Below are positions 8,184 through 15,327 of a stretch of 64,000 bases of DNA, piece by piece. The notes beneath the pieces were generated by a model. It saw only the letters and a program-made list of their open reading frames with translations. It did no database searches and was not told where the DNA came from. The position numbers were made by a program, and so were the translations under genes. Every line of letters begins with the position of its first letter. The first letter of the stretch is position 1. Source of the stretch: VXNF01 sp965116465 (GTDB lineage: Bacteria > Actinomycetota > Acidimicrobiia > Acidimicrobiales > CATQHL01); the NCBI GenBank assembly GCA_965116465.1, contig OZ220687.1, positions 3,410,001 through 3,474,000 of the forward strand, written 5' to 3'.

Positions 8184-10328
8184 GTCGGTGCCGGCGAGGG
8201 GGACGCCGGCCATGGCGGCGGCCTCGACGGTGAGAGCTGCGAGGTCTTCCGGTTCGAGGTTCAGGACGTGGGACTTGCCGCAGGCCCGGGCCAGGGTCTG
8301 GGCCTCGAGGGTGAGCACCTGCAGGTAGTTGGCCAGGCGCCTGCCGGCCAGCACCGGGTCGAGGCGGCTGGACAGGTCGGGATCCTGGGTCGTGATGCCG
8401 GCAGGATCGGTGCCGGTGTGGAAGTCCTCCCAGAAGCCGGCCGCCGAACCCAGCCGGCGGTACTCGGCATCGCGGACGGGATCGTTGTCGCCGATGGCGA
8501 TCAGTGCTGCGGTGCCGATCGATACGGCGTCTGCTCCCAGAGCGATCGCCTTGGCAACGTCCGCCCCCGAGCGGATACCGCCGGCGGCAACGAGCTGCAC
8601 GCCGGTGCGGTGCACCTGCATCTCCTGCAGCGCCCGAACCGCTTCGGGAATGGCGGCCAGCGTGGGGATGCCCACGTGCTCGATGAACACGTCCTGGGTG
8701 GCGGCGGTGCCTCCCTGCATGCCGTCCAGCACGACGACGTCGGCGCCGGCCTTCACGGCCAGGGCGGTGTCGTAGTAGGGGCGTGCGGCTCCCACCTTGA
8801 CGTAGATGGGCTTGCGCCAGCCCGTGATCTCGCGCAGCTCGGTGATCTTGATGGCCAGGTCGTCGGGGCCGGTCCAGTCCGGATGCCGGCACGCCGAGCG
8901 CTGGTCGATGCCCTCGGGCAGGGTGCGCATGTCGGCCACCCGGGCGCTGATCTTGTGGCCCAGCAGCATGCCCCCGCCTCCCGGCTTGGCGCCCTGGCCC
9001 ACCACGACCTCGATGGCGTCGCCCCGGCGCAGATCGTCGGGGTTCATCCCGTAGCGCGACGGCAGGTACTGGTACACCAGCGTCTCGGAGTGGGTGCGCT
9101 CCTCGTCGGTCATGCCCCCGTCACCGCTGGTGGTGGAGGTACCCGCCGCGCTCGCGCCCCGGCCGAGCGCCTCCTTGGCGTTCGCCGAGAGCGACCCGAA
9201 GCTCATGCCGGCGATCGTGATGGGAATCGCCAACTCGATGGGCTCGGAGGCGAAGCGCGCCCCCAACACCACATTGGTGGCGCAGGCCTCCCGGTAGCCC
9301 TCCAGGGGGTAGCGGGACATCGAGGCGCCCAGGAAGACCAGGTCGTCGAAGGTGGGCAGGGGGCGCTTGGCGCCCCAGCCGCGGATCCGGTACACGCCGG
9401 TGTTGGCGGCTCTTTGGATCTCGGCGATGGCGTTGCGGTCGAACGTGTAGGACTCGCGCAGGTGCCACTGGGCCGCGGTCGCCCCGGGCGGCGCTGCCGG
9501 TGACGCTCCGGCGGCCTCTGAAAATGGCCGCCTATGGCGTTCACCGGCATCCCCGCCCTCGGTTGTCGGTGCACCCGGGTCGGGGGCCTCCGGGGGGTGG
9601 GTGGTGGCATCCTGCGCTCGGGGGGGAGCAGAAAGGGCGTCGACGTCGTCGACTTTGAAGTTGTAGAGGCGGCGGGCTGAGCCGTAGCGGGTGAAGTCGG
9701 CGGGGTCGGCGTCGAAGCCGGCGGTGGCGAGGGTGCGGGCCAGGAACTCGTGGTGCTCGGGGCGCATCTCCTTGGCGATGCAGTCGGCACCGAGGCTCGC
9801 AACCGTGCCGCGCACGAACAGCCGGGCCTCGTAGATGGAGTCGCCGAGGTCGGATCCGGCGTCGCCCAGCACGATCAGATCGCCGGCCTGGGCCATGAAG
9901 GCGCTCATGTGGCCCACATTGCCGCCCACCACGATGGTGGTGCCCTTCATGGAGATGCCGCAACGAGCCGAGGCGTTGCCCTCGATCACCACCAGCCCGC
10001 CGTGGCCTGTCGCTCCTGCCGACTGGCTGGCGTTGCCGGTGATGCGGACCGTCCCCGACATGATGTTCTCGGCCAGGCCGGGACCGGCATTGCCCCCCAC
10101 GGTCACCCGGGCCTGCTTGTTCATGCCGGCGCAGTAGTAGCCGACGTGACCCTCCACGGTGACCGCCAGCGGAGCGTCCAGGCCTGCCGCCACAGCGTGC
10201 GCCCCCTGCGGGTTGCGGAGCACGAAGTTGCCGTCGCCGGCGTCGTGCAGTGTCTGGTTCACCGACCGGAGGTCACTGCGGGCGAGGTCCAGTTCCGCGG
10301 CGCCGGTCGCCGGGTCGGCTCGGGTCAT
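8157..10328 (-). CDS. N-methylglutamate synthase, fused GXGXG (MgsB/GlxC) and FMN glutamate-synthase (MgsC/GlxD) subunits
   Basis: This 723-residue protein joins two subunits that are separate in known N-methylglutamate synthases. Residues about 20-215 form the GXGXG beta-helix (repeats such as GNAGPGLAENIMSGT and GGNVGHMSAF). After an acidic/Pro-rich linker, residues about 280-715 are the FMN domain (SGDGGMTDEERT, GQGAKPGGGG, DGMQGGTAAT, AAGGIRSGADVAKA). The ending follows the GlxD pattern, with GDNDP where GltB has its iron-sulfur Cys motif. It transfers the glutamyl group to methylamine-derived N-methylglutamate with MgsA. I chose ATG 10328, which overlaps the mgsA stop as ATGA; a start six codons earlier is possible. 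A glutamate-synthase-like role in another pathway is less likely given the neighbours. Confidence 0.85.
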   Translation of the reverse strand: MTRADPATGAAELDLARSDLRSVNQTLHDAGDGNFVLRNPQGAHAVAAGLDAPLAVTVEGHVGYYCAGMNKQARVTVGGNAGPGLAENIMSGTVRITGNASQSAGATGHGGLVVIEGNASARCGISMKGTTIVVGGNVGHMSAFMAQAGDLIVLGDAGSDLGDSIYEARLFVRGTVASLGADCIAKEMRPEHHEFLARTLATAGFDADPADFTRYGSARRLYNFKVDDVDALSAPPRAQDATTHPPEAPDPGAPTTEGGDAGERHRRPFSEAAGASPAAPPGATAAQWHLRESYTFDRNAIAEIQRAANTGVYRIRGWGAKRPLPTFDDLVFLGASMSRYPLEGYREACATNVVLGARFASEPIELAIPITIAGMSFGSLSANAKEALGRGASAAGTSTTSGDGGMTDEERTHSETLVYQYLPSRYGMNPDDLRRGDAIEVVVGQGAKPGGGGMLLGHKISARVADMRTLPEGIDQRSACRHPDWTGPDDLAIKITELREITGWRKPIYVKVGAARPYYDTALAVKAGADVVVLDGMQGGTAATQDVFIEHVGIPTLAAIPEAVRALQEMQVHRTGVQLVAAGGIRSGADVAKAIALGADAVSIGTAALIAIGDNDPVRDAEYRRLGSAAGFWEDFHTGTDPAGITTQDPDLSSRLDPVLAGRRLANYLQVLTLEAQTLARACGKSHVLNLEPEDLAALTVEAAAMAGVPLAGTDWIPGHRRD

Positions 10329-11227
10329 GATCGCTCCCGACTCCACGTGTAGACCACGGCCGGGGCGGGTTCCCAGATGTCGGCGTCGGCCGCGCCGGGC
10401 AGCATGGCGATGCCCCGGTATTCCGACGACATGGCCACCCAGTCGTCGGTCTCGGCGATGACCCCCGGCTTGCAGGCGATGGGGTCGCGCAGGACGGCGA
10501 AGCCGTCGCGGACGCCGACGGCGAACGTGTAGAAGCCGTCCAGGTCGTCGAGGCTGCGCTCGAGCGCCTCGCCGATTGTGTCACCCTCCCGCAGGCGCCA
10601 CGACAGGTAACCGGCGGCGACTTCGGAGTCGTTCTCGGTCTGGAACGTCTCGCCCTTGTTCTCCAGCACCTCGCGCAGCCGGTTGTAGTTCGACAGCGAG
10701 CCGTTGTGCACCAGGCAGGTGTCGGCGCCCGTGGAGAAGGGGTGCGATCCGTTCGTGGTCACCGCCGACTCGGTGGCCATGCGGGTGTGGGCGATGGCAT
10801 GGGTGCCGCGGCGCCCCGCCAGCCCGTAGCGCTCGGCCACGCCCCTGGGATCGCCGACCGCCTTGAACAGCTCGATGGCGTGCCCGTAGCTCAGCACGGT
10901 GGCCCCGGGCAGGTTGTCGATCAGCCACTGGCGCGCCGCCCTGCCTTCACCTCGCGTCGTGAAAGTGGCGTGGTCGTGGATCCGCTCGAGCGAGACGTCG
11001 GCGTCGAGGGCGGTGGCCAATCCCTGTCCGGTGGTGTCCCAGTCCGGCTGGAAGCCCTCGGCCAGGACCGTGATCTTGATCCGCTCGTCGTTGTCGTCGG
11101 AGTAGACGGCGAAGCCGGCGCTGTCGAGTCCCCGGTCCCGCATCTGCTCCAGCATGCGCGCCGCCAGCAGGCCCAACTCGTTCTCGTGGCGGGGCGTTTT
11201 CAGGAACAGCCCGACGATTCCGCACAT
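10325..11227 (-). CDS. mgsA: N-methylglutamate synthase amidotransferase-like subunit MgsA (GlxB)
   Basis: This 300-residue class II glutamine amidotransferase domain begins MCGIVGLF, leaving Cys2 as N-terminal nucleophile after Met removal. It contains the AHTRMATESAVTTNGSHPF stretch and the VHNGSLSNYNRLR glutamine-binding motif. Stand-alone GlxB/MgsA proteins of this length pair with GlxC and GlxD subunits. It is the first gene of the leftward operon and overlaps mgsBC by four bases (ATGA). An AGAGG lies upstream of the ATG at 11227. Context with gmaS and mgdABCD supports N-methylglutamate synthesis over general glutamate synthesis. Confidence 0.85.
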   Translation of the reverse strand: MCGIVGLFLKTPRHENELGLLAARMLEQMRDRGLDSAGFAVYSDDNDERIKITVLAEGFQPDWDTTGQGLATALDADVSLERIHDHATFTTRGEGRAARQWLIDNLPGATVLSYGHAIELFKAVGDPRGVAERYGLAGRRGTHAIAHTRMATESAVTTNGSHPFSTGADTCLVHNGSLSNYNRLREVLENKGETFQTENDSEVAAGYLSWRLREGDTIGEALERSLDDLDGFYTFAVGVRDGFAVLRDPIACKPGVIAETDDWVAMSSEYRGIAMLPGAADADIWEPAPAVVYTWSRERS

Positions 11228-11548
11228 GGTTGCCTCTGTCGACTCCTCGGGACTCCGCGCCCGCGCCGTTCACGAGTCCGGCTCGAGCGACCGGCCGGGG
11301 CGTGAACCGCAAGGCCGGTTCTGTTGCACTATTATAGTGAAATAATTTTCCTCCGGGTACCGATCCTCAGCGAGGTGCTCAGCGAGCGGGATCCCGGGGA
11401 GAGCGGAGGCGGGCGAGCACGGCGAGACGAGCAGGCGACCGGTGAGCACGGCGTGGCGCGACGGGCGCCAAGGCGCGCGACGCTTGCGTACGCTCGGGCT
11501 CCGCGGGTGCCGGGCCCGGCAGCGGCAGGGAGTCACAGGGAGTTGGAC
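11228..11548. promoter_or_regulatory. Divergent promoter region between mgsA and gmaS
   Basis: This 321-bp spacer separates the leftward mgsA-mgsBC operon from the rightward gmaS operon. It is GC-rich except for an AT-rich core at 11324-11350 that holds a perfect dyad (11327-11339). AGGGAG precedes the gmaS ATG. The frame upstream of the gmaS start is open to 11324 but shows no family similarity, so it is treated as non-coding leader. Confidence 0.65.
11327..11339. promoter_or_regulatory. Perfect 13-bp dyad, candidate operator for the XRE-cupin regulator
   Basis: CACTATTATAGTG is a perfect 6-1-6 palindrome in the only AT-rich patch of the divergent spacer. It overlaps TATTAT/TATAGT -10-like hexamers in both directions, so a bound protein could control both operons. 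The regulator encoded at 12923, inside the gmaS operon, is the natural candidate. Confidence 0.5.
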
Positions 11549-12910
11549 ATGAGCAACGACAGGATCGACGAGATTCGGGCACGCGTCGCCGACGACGGTG
11601 TCGAGTTCATCTACGCCATGTTCGTGGAGATGCACGGCAAGCCGTGCGCCAAGCTGGTGCCGGTCAGCAACCTGGAGGGGCTGATGACCGAGGGCGCCGG
11701 ATTCGCCGGGTTCGCCGCCGGGCCCATCGGGCAGACGCCCGCCGACCCGGACATCCTGGCCATCCCTGATGCGGACTCGTACATGGTGCTCCCGTGGCAG
11801 CCCAACGTGGCGGCCATGCAGTGCGACCCCACGGTGGAGGGCGAGGCGTGGCCGTACGCCCCGCGGGTCATCCTCAAGCGGGCGCTGGCGGCCGCCGCCG
11901 ACCGGAACCTCGTCCTGAAGGCGGGCGTGGAGGCCGAGTACTCCCTGCTGGCCCGCAACGACGACGGGACGATCCGCGTGGCCGACGAGCGCGACCTCAG
12001 CGACCTGCCGTGCTACGACGCCCGGGGCCTCACCCGCATGCTGGACCACCTCACCGAGGTCTCCCGGCACATGGACGCCCTGGGCTGGGGCAACTACGCC
12101 AACGACCACGAGGACGCCAACGGGCAGTTCGAGCAGAACTTCGAATACTCCGACGCGCTCACCACCGCCGACCGCCTCATCATCCTGCGGCTCATGATGC
12201 ACACCCTCGCCCAGCGGCGGGGGCTGCACGCCACGTTCATGCCCAAGCCCTTCGGCGACAAGACCGGCAACGGCCTGCACGCCCACATGAGCCTCTGGTC
12301 GGCCGACGGTGACGAGCCGCTCTTCGAGACCGACCACGATCCGCGCGGCCTGGGCCTCAGCCCGCTGGCCTACAGCTTCGTGGCGGGCATCCTGCGCCAC
12401 GCCACCGCCCTGGTGGCCGTGCTGTGTCCCACGGTCAACTCCTACAAGCGCATGGGGGTGGGCCCGCCGGACTCGGGGGCCACCTGGGCCCCTGCCTACG
12501 TGTCCTACGGCGGCAACAACCGCACGCAGATGATCAGGGTGCCCGAGCCCGGACGCATCGAGGTACGTGCCCTGGACGGCTCCGCGAACCCGTACCTGGC
12601 GTTCACCGGGCTCTTGGGCTGCGGGCTGGCCGGCATCGACGCCGGCGCCGACCCCGGGGAGCCGAACCTCGACAACCTCTACACCCTCAGTCTCGCCGAG
12701 GTCGCCGAGCGGGGCATCGAGGCGATGCCGCCGACGCTGCTGCACGCGGCGGAGAACCTGGCGGGCGACGACGTGTTGCGGGCCACCTTCGGGGCCACCC
12801 CCGGCGGCGAATACGTGGACTATTTCGCCGCGACCAAGCGCGAGGAGTTCCGCCGCTGGCACGAGCAGGTGACGCAGTTCGAGGTGGACACCTACCTCGA
12901 ACTGTTCTGA
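11549..12910 (+). CDS. gmaS: Gamma-glutamylmethylamide synthetase (glutamine synthetase family)
   Basis: This 453-residue protein ligates methylamine to glutamate using ATP, the first step of the N-methylglutamate pathway. Glutamine-synthetase landmarks are in order: the metal-binding VEAEYSL near residue 128, ANGQFEQNF near 190, the HAHMSLW loop near 245, NSYKRMG near 297, NRTQMIRVP near 325 and the RIEVRALDGSANPYL metal/arginine segment near 340. ATG 11549 has AGGGAG upstream and matches the family start. Adjacent mgs and mgd genes separate it from the plain GlnA/GlnT role, although sequence alone cannot prove substrate. It leads an operon with the XRE-cupin gene 12 bases after its stop. 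Confidence 0.87.
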   Translation: MSNDRIDEIRARVADDGVEFIYAMFVEMHGKPCAKLVPVSNLEGLMTEGAGFAGFAAGPIGQTPADPDILAIPDADSYMVLPWQPNVAAMQCDPTVEGEAWPYAPRVILKRALAAAADRNLVLKAGVEAEYSLLARNDDGTIRVADERDLSDLPCYDARGLTRMLDHLTEVSRHMDALGWGNYANDHEDANGQFEQNFEYSDALTTADRLIILRLMMHTLAQRRGLHATFMPKPFGDKTGNGLHAHMSLWSADGDEPLFETDHDPRGLGLSPLAYSFVAGILRHATALVAVLCPTVNSYKRMGVGPPDSGATWAPAYVSYGGNNRTQMIRVPEPGRIEVRALDGSANPYLAFTGLLGCGLAGIDAGADPGEPNLDNLYTLSLAEVAERGIEAMPPTLLHAAENLAGDDVLRATFGATPGGEYVDYFAATKREEFRRWHEQVTQFEVDTYLELF

Positions 12911-12922
12911 GCCGGCGGCGAC

Positions 12923-13558
12923 GTGCAACTGGTGCCCGATGCCGGGCCCGACGGGGGCGCCGAGGACACTTCGCCGGGAAGCGTCGGCCAGGTCTGTGCG
13001 GTCGTCGGCGAGCGGGTGCGGGCCATCCGCCGGGACCTGGGTCTCACCATGGCCCAGTTCGCCGAGGCTGCCGGGGTCTCCATCGGCATGCTCTCCAAGA
13101 TCGAGCACGGCCGCACCGCGCCGAGCATCGCCACCCTCAGCGGGCTCGCCCGAGCCGGGAGCGTCCCCATCACGGCCCTGTTCCGCGGACTGGACGAGGA
13201 GCACGACGCCATCATCGTGCGCGCCGGCGAGGGGACCGAGATCATCCACTCCGGCAGCGGCAAGGGACGCAGCTACCGGAGCCTGGGCGCGCTGCGCGGC
13301 CCCGACCGGCAGATCGAACCGCTGCTGATCACGCTCTCGACCTCCGACGAGGTCTTCCCGCTGTACCAGCACCCGGGCACCGAACTGCTCTACATGCTGG
13401 AGGGATCCATGGAGTACGGCTACGGCTCCAACCGCTACCTGCTGGAGCCCGGCGACACGATGCAGTTCCAGGGCGAGGTGGCCCACGGCCCCACCGCCCT
13501 CGTGGAGCTCCCGGTGCGGTTCCTGTCCTTGAAGGTCTACCCGAGCGCGGCCCGCTGA
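12923..13558 (+). CDS. XRE-family transcriptional regulator with C-terminal cupin domain
   Basis: This 211-residue protein has a helix-turn-helix of XRE type at about residues 27-82 (GLTMAQFAEAAGVSIGMLSKIEHG is the core) and a cupin ligand-binding barrel at about 125-205 (YQHPGTELLYMLEGSMEYGYG, LEPGDTMQFQGEVAHGP). Such two-domain regulators often control polyamine, amine or amino-acid catabolism. Its position between gmaS and mgdA suggests it senses methylamine, N-methylglutamate or glutamylmethylamide and acts at the dyad at 11327-11339. The GTG at 12923 gives the only full-length version, and a leader of about 20 residues precedes the HTH. Confidence 0.88.
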   Translation: MQLVPDAGPDGGAEDTSPGSVGQVCAVVGERVRAIRRDLGLTMAQFAEAAGVSIGMLSKIEHGRTAPSIATLSGLARAGSVPITALFRGLDEEHDAIIVRAGEGTEIIHSGSGKGRSYRSLGALRGPDRQIEPLLITLSTSDEVFPLYQHPGTELLYMLEGSMEYGYGSNRYLLEPGDTMQFQGEVAHGPTALVELPVRFLSLKVYPSAAR

Positions 13559-13584
13559 ACCGGTGACCCGCCCCGAGGTGACCG

Positions 13585-14931
13585 ATGGCCCGTAGGGGTT
13601 CCGGCGCGGTGAGGGTCGACCGGTCGACCCTCCGGCGGCACCCTCGCCGCGCCCGCTACCCGGCCCGCTACTCGGCGCCGGCGCTGCTGTGGCGCGGCAA
13701 GCGTCCCTGGCCGCCGATCTGGCGCAGCGCGGAGCTCCGTGACAGCTACGACGCGGTGGTGATCGGCGGGGGGGTGCACGGGCTGGCGACCGCCTACTAC
13801 CTCGCCCGCGACTGGGGCATCGCGAACGTGGCCGTCCTGGACAAGGGGTATCTGGGCGGCGGCGGCTCGGGACGCAACACGGCGATCGTGCGGTCGAACT
13901 ACCTGACGCCCGACGGCGTGGCCTTCTACGACCGCTCGGTGCGGCTCTACGAGCGGCTGGCGGTGGACTTGAACCTGAACGTGATGTTCTCGCGGCGGGG
14001 CCACCTGACGCTGGCGCACAGCGACGGGGCGCTGCGCACGATGCGCTGGCGGGCCGAGGTGAACAAGCACCAGGGCGTGGACTCCGAGGTGATCGGCCCG
14101 GCGGAGATCAAGCGGCTGGTGCCCGCGCTGGACGTCAGCGAGGCGCCCCGGTATCCGATCCTGGGCGCCCTGCACCACCCGCCGGGGGGGATCATCCGCC
14201 ACGACGCCGTGGTGTGGGGCTACGCCCGGGCGGCCGCGGCGCTGGGTGTCGAGATGCACCAGAACACCGAGGTTCTCGACATCGCGGTGGCGGGCGGGTC
14301 CGGGCCGGGCGGCAAGGGCCCGGACGGGCGCGTCACGGGCGTGCGGACCAGCCGGGGGGACGTCTCGGCTCCGGTGGTCGTGAACTGCACGGCGGGCTGG
14401 GCGTCGCTGATCGCGGCCATGGCCGGGCTGCGGCTGCCGATCTCCACCCACCCGCTGCAGGCCGCGGTCACCGAGCCGGTCAAGATGTTCCTGCCGGCGG
14501 TGGTGGTGTCAGGCTCGCTGCACGTCTACGTCAGCCAGACCGACCGCGGCGAACTGGTCTTCGGCGCGGCGGTGGATCCGCTGGCCACCTACGACACCGG
14601 CGGCTCGCTGGCGTTCGCCGAGGAGCTGGCCGGCCACGTGCTGCAGCTCATGCCCGGCCTGGGGCGGATGCGGCTGCTGCGGCAATGGTCGGGGCTCTGC
14701 GACATGACCCCCGACTACTCGCCGATCATCGGCCCGACGCCCGTGGGGGGCTTCTTCTGCGACGTGGGCTGGGGAACCTACGGGTTCAAGGCCGCCCCGG
14801 TGGCGGGCGAGCAACTCGCCGCCTGCATCGCCTCCGGCGAGACCCCGGATCTCATCGAGCCCTTCACGCTGAGCCGGTTCGCCGAGGGCCGGCTGGTCGG
14901 CGAGAAGGGCGCGGCGGCGGTGGGGCACTGA
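13585..14931 (+). CDS. mgdA: N-methylglutamate dehydrogenase subunit A (sarcosine oxidase beta-like, FAD)
   Basis: This 448-residue flavoprotein has the DAAO/SoxB fold. The dinucleotide motif VIGGGVHGLATAYYLA is near residue 57, followed by GSGRNTAIVRSNYL, and the GIIRHDAVVWGYARA segment near 205 corresponds to the part of SoxB where the covalent FMN His lies. The closing GWGTYGFKAAPVAGE is typical of the family. In heterotetrameric sarcosine oxidases this subunit oxidises the N-methyl group. An Arg-rich extension of about 20 residues precedes the usual SoxB start. The next gene overlaps its stop by one base. Neighbouring gmaS/mgs genes favour N-methylglutamate over sarcosine as substrate, which is inference. 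Confidence 0.85.
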   Translation: MARRGSGAVRVDRSTLRRHPRRARYPARYSAPALLWRGKRPWPPIWRSAELRDSYDAVVIGGGVHGLATAYYLARDWGIANVAVLDKGYLGGGGSGRNTAIVRSNYLTPDGVAFYDRSVRLYERLAVDLNLNVMFSRRGHLTLAHSDGALRTMRWRAEVNKHQGVDSEVIGPAEIKRLVPALDVSEAPRYPILGALHHPPGGIIRHDAVVWGYARAAAALGVEMHQNTEVLDIAVAGGSGPGGKGPDGRVTGVRTSRGDVSAPVVVNCTAGWASLIAAMAGLRLPISTHPLQAAVTEPVKMFLPAVVVSGSLHVYVSQTDRGELVFGAAVDPLATYDTGGSLAFAEELAGHVLQLMPGLGRMRLLRQWSGLCDMTPDYSPIIGPTPVGGFFCDVGWGTYGFKAAPVAGEQLAACIASGETPDLIEPFTLSRFAEGRLVGEKGAAAVGH

Positions 14932-15206
14932 TGCTTCTGGTGCCCTGTCCCCATTGCGGTCCGCGCAACTCCGCCGACCTCACGCTGGTGGGGGAGAGCG
15001 AACCGCGCCCCGACCCGGCGGCCACCACGCCGCAGGAGTGGCGCGCCTATCTCTACGAGGAGCACAACCCAGGCGGCTGGACCCGCGAGACCTGGCATTG
15101 CCGGATGGGCTGCGGCCGCTTCTTCGTCCTCGAACGCCACCGCACCGAGAACCGCTTCCGCAACCCTCCGCTCGGCCCTCCTCCGGCGACCGGAGGCGCT
15201 GGATGA
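14931..15206 (+). CDS. mgdB: N-methylglutamate dehydrogenase subunit B (sarcosine oxidase delta-like)
   Basis: This 91-residue SoxD-type protein provides a small zinc-binding subunit. The ligand pattern is visible as Cys6 and Cys9 (CPHCG) plus His56/Cys57 and Cys61 (WHCRMGCGRFF). The body contains EWRAYLYEEHNPGG, a conserved SoxD segment. ATG 14931 overlaps the TGA of mgdA (TGATG), indicating coupled translation. The length is usual for the family. A REP-like element separates it from mgdC. Confidence 0.88.
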   Translation: MLLVPCPHCGPRNSADLTLVGESEPRPDPAATTPQEWRAYLYEEHNPGGWTRETWHCRMGCGRFFVLERHRTENRFRNPPLGPPPATGGAG

Positions 15207-15226
15207 TCGCGGCGCGTGCCCGTGAC

Positions 15227-15313
15227 CGTCATCCCGGCGGAGGCCGGGATCCACGTCTCCGCTGGGTTCCGGCCCCGGATCGGGTCCGGGGCAGGCTCTT
15301 CGCCGGAACGACG
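15227..15313. repeat. REP-like nested palindrome between mgdB and mgdC
   Basis: Inner palindrome: ATCCCGGC, four-base loop, GCCGGGAT (15231-15250). Outer imperfect inverted repeat: CGTCATCCCGGCG near 15227 against CGCCGGAACGACG near 15301. Elements of the form GTCAT(T/C)CC...GGGA(A/T)TCC are dispersed in many genomes. Lying inside an operon it could form an mRNA hairpin that tunes mgdC expression. Confidence 0.6.
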
Positions 15314-15327
15314 ATCGGGAGGTGTCG

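Noticed and set aside
11324..11548. Upstream extension of gmaS into the divergent spacer
   Set aside because: The first 75 codons show no glutamine-synthetase similarity and would cover the operator dyad; ATG 11549 has a good ribosome site.
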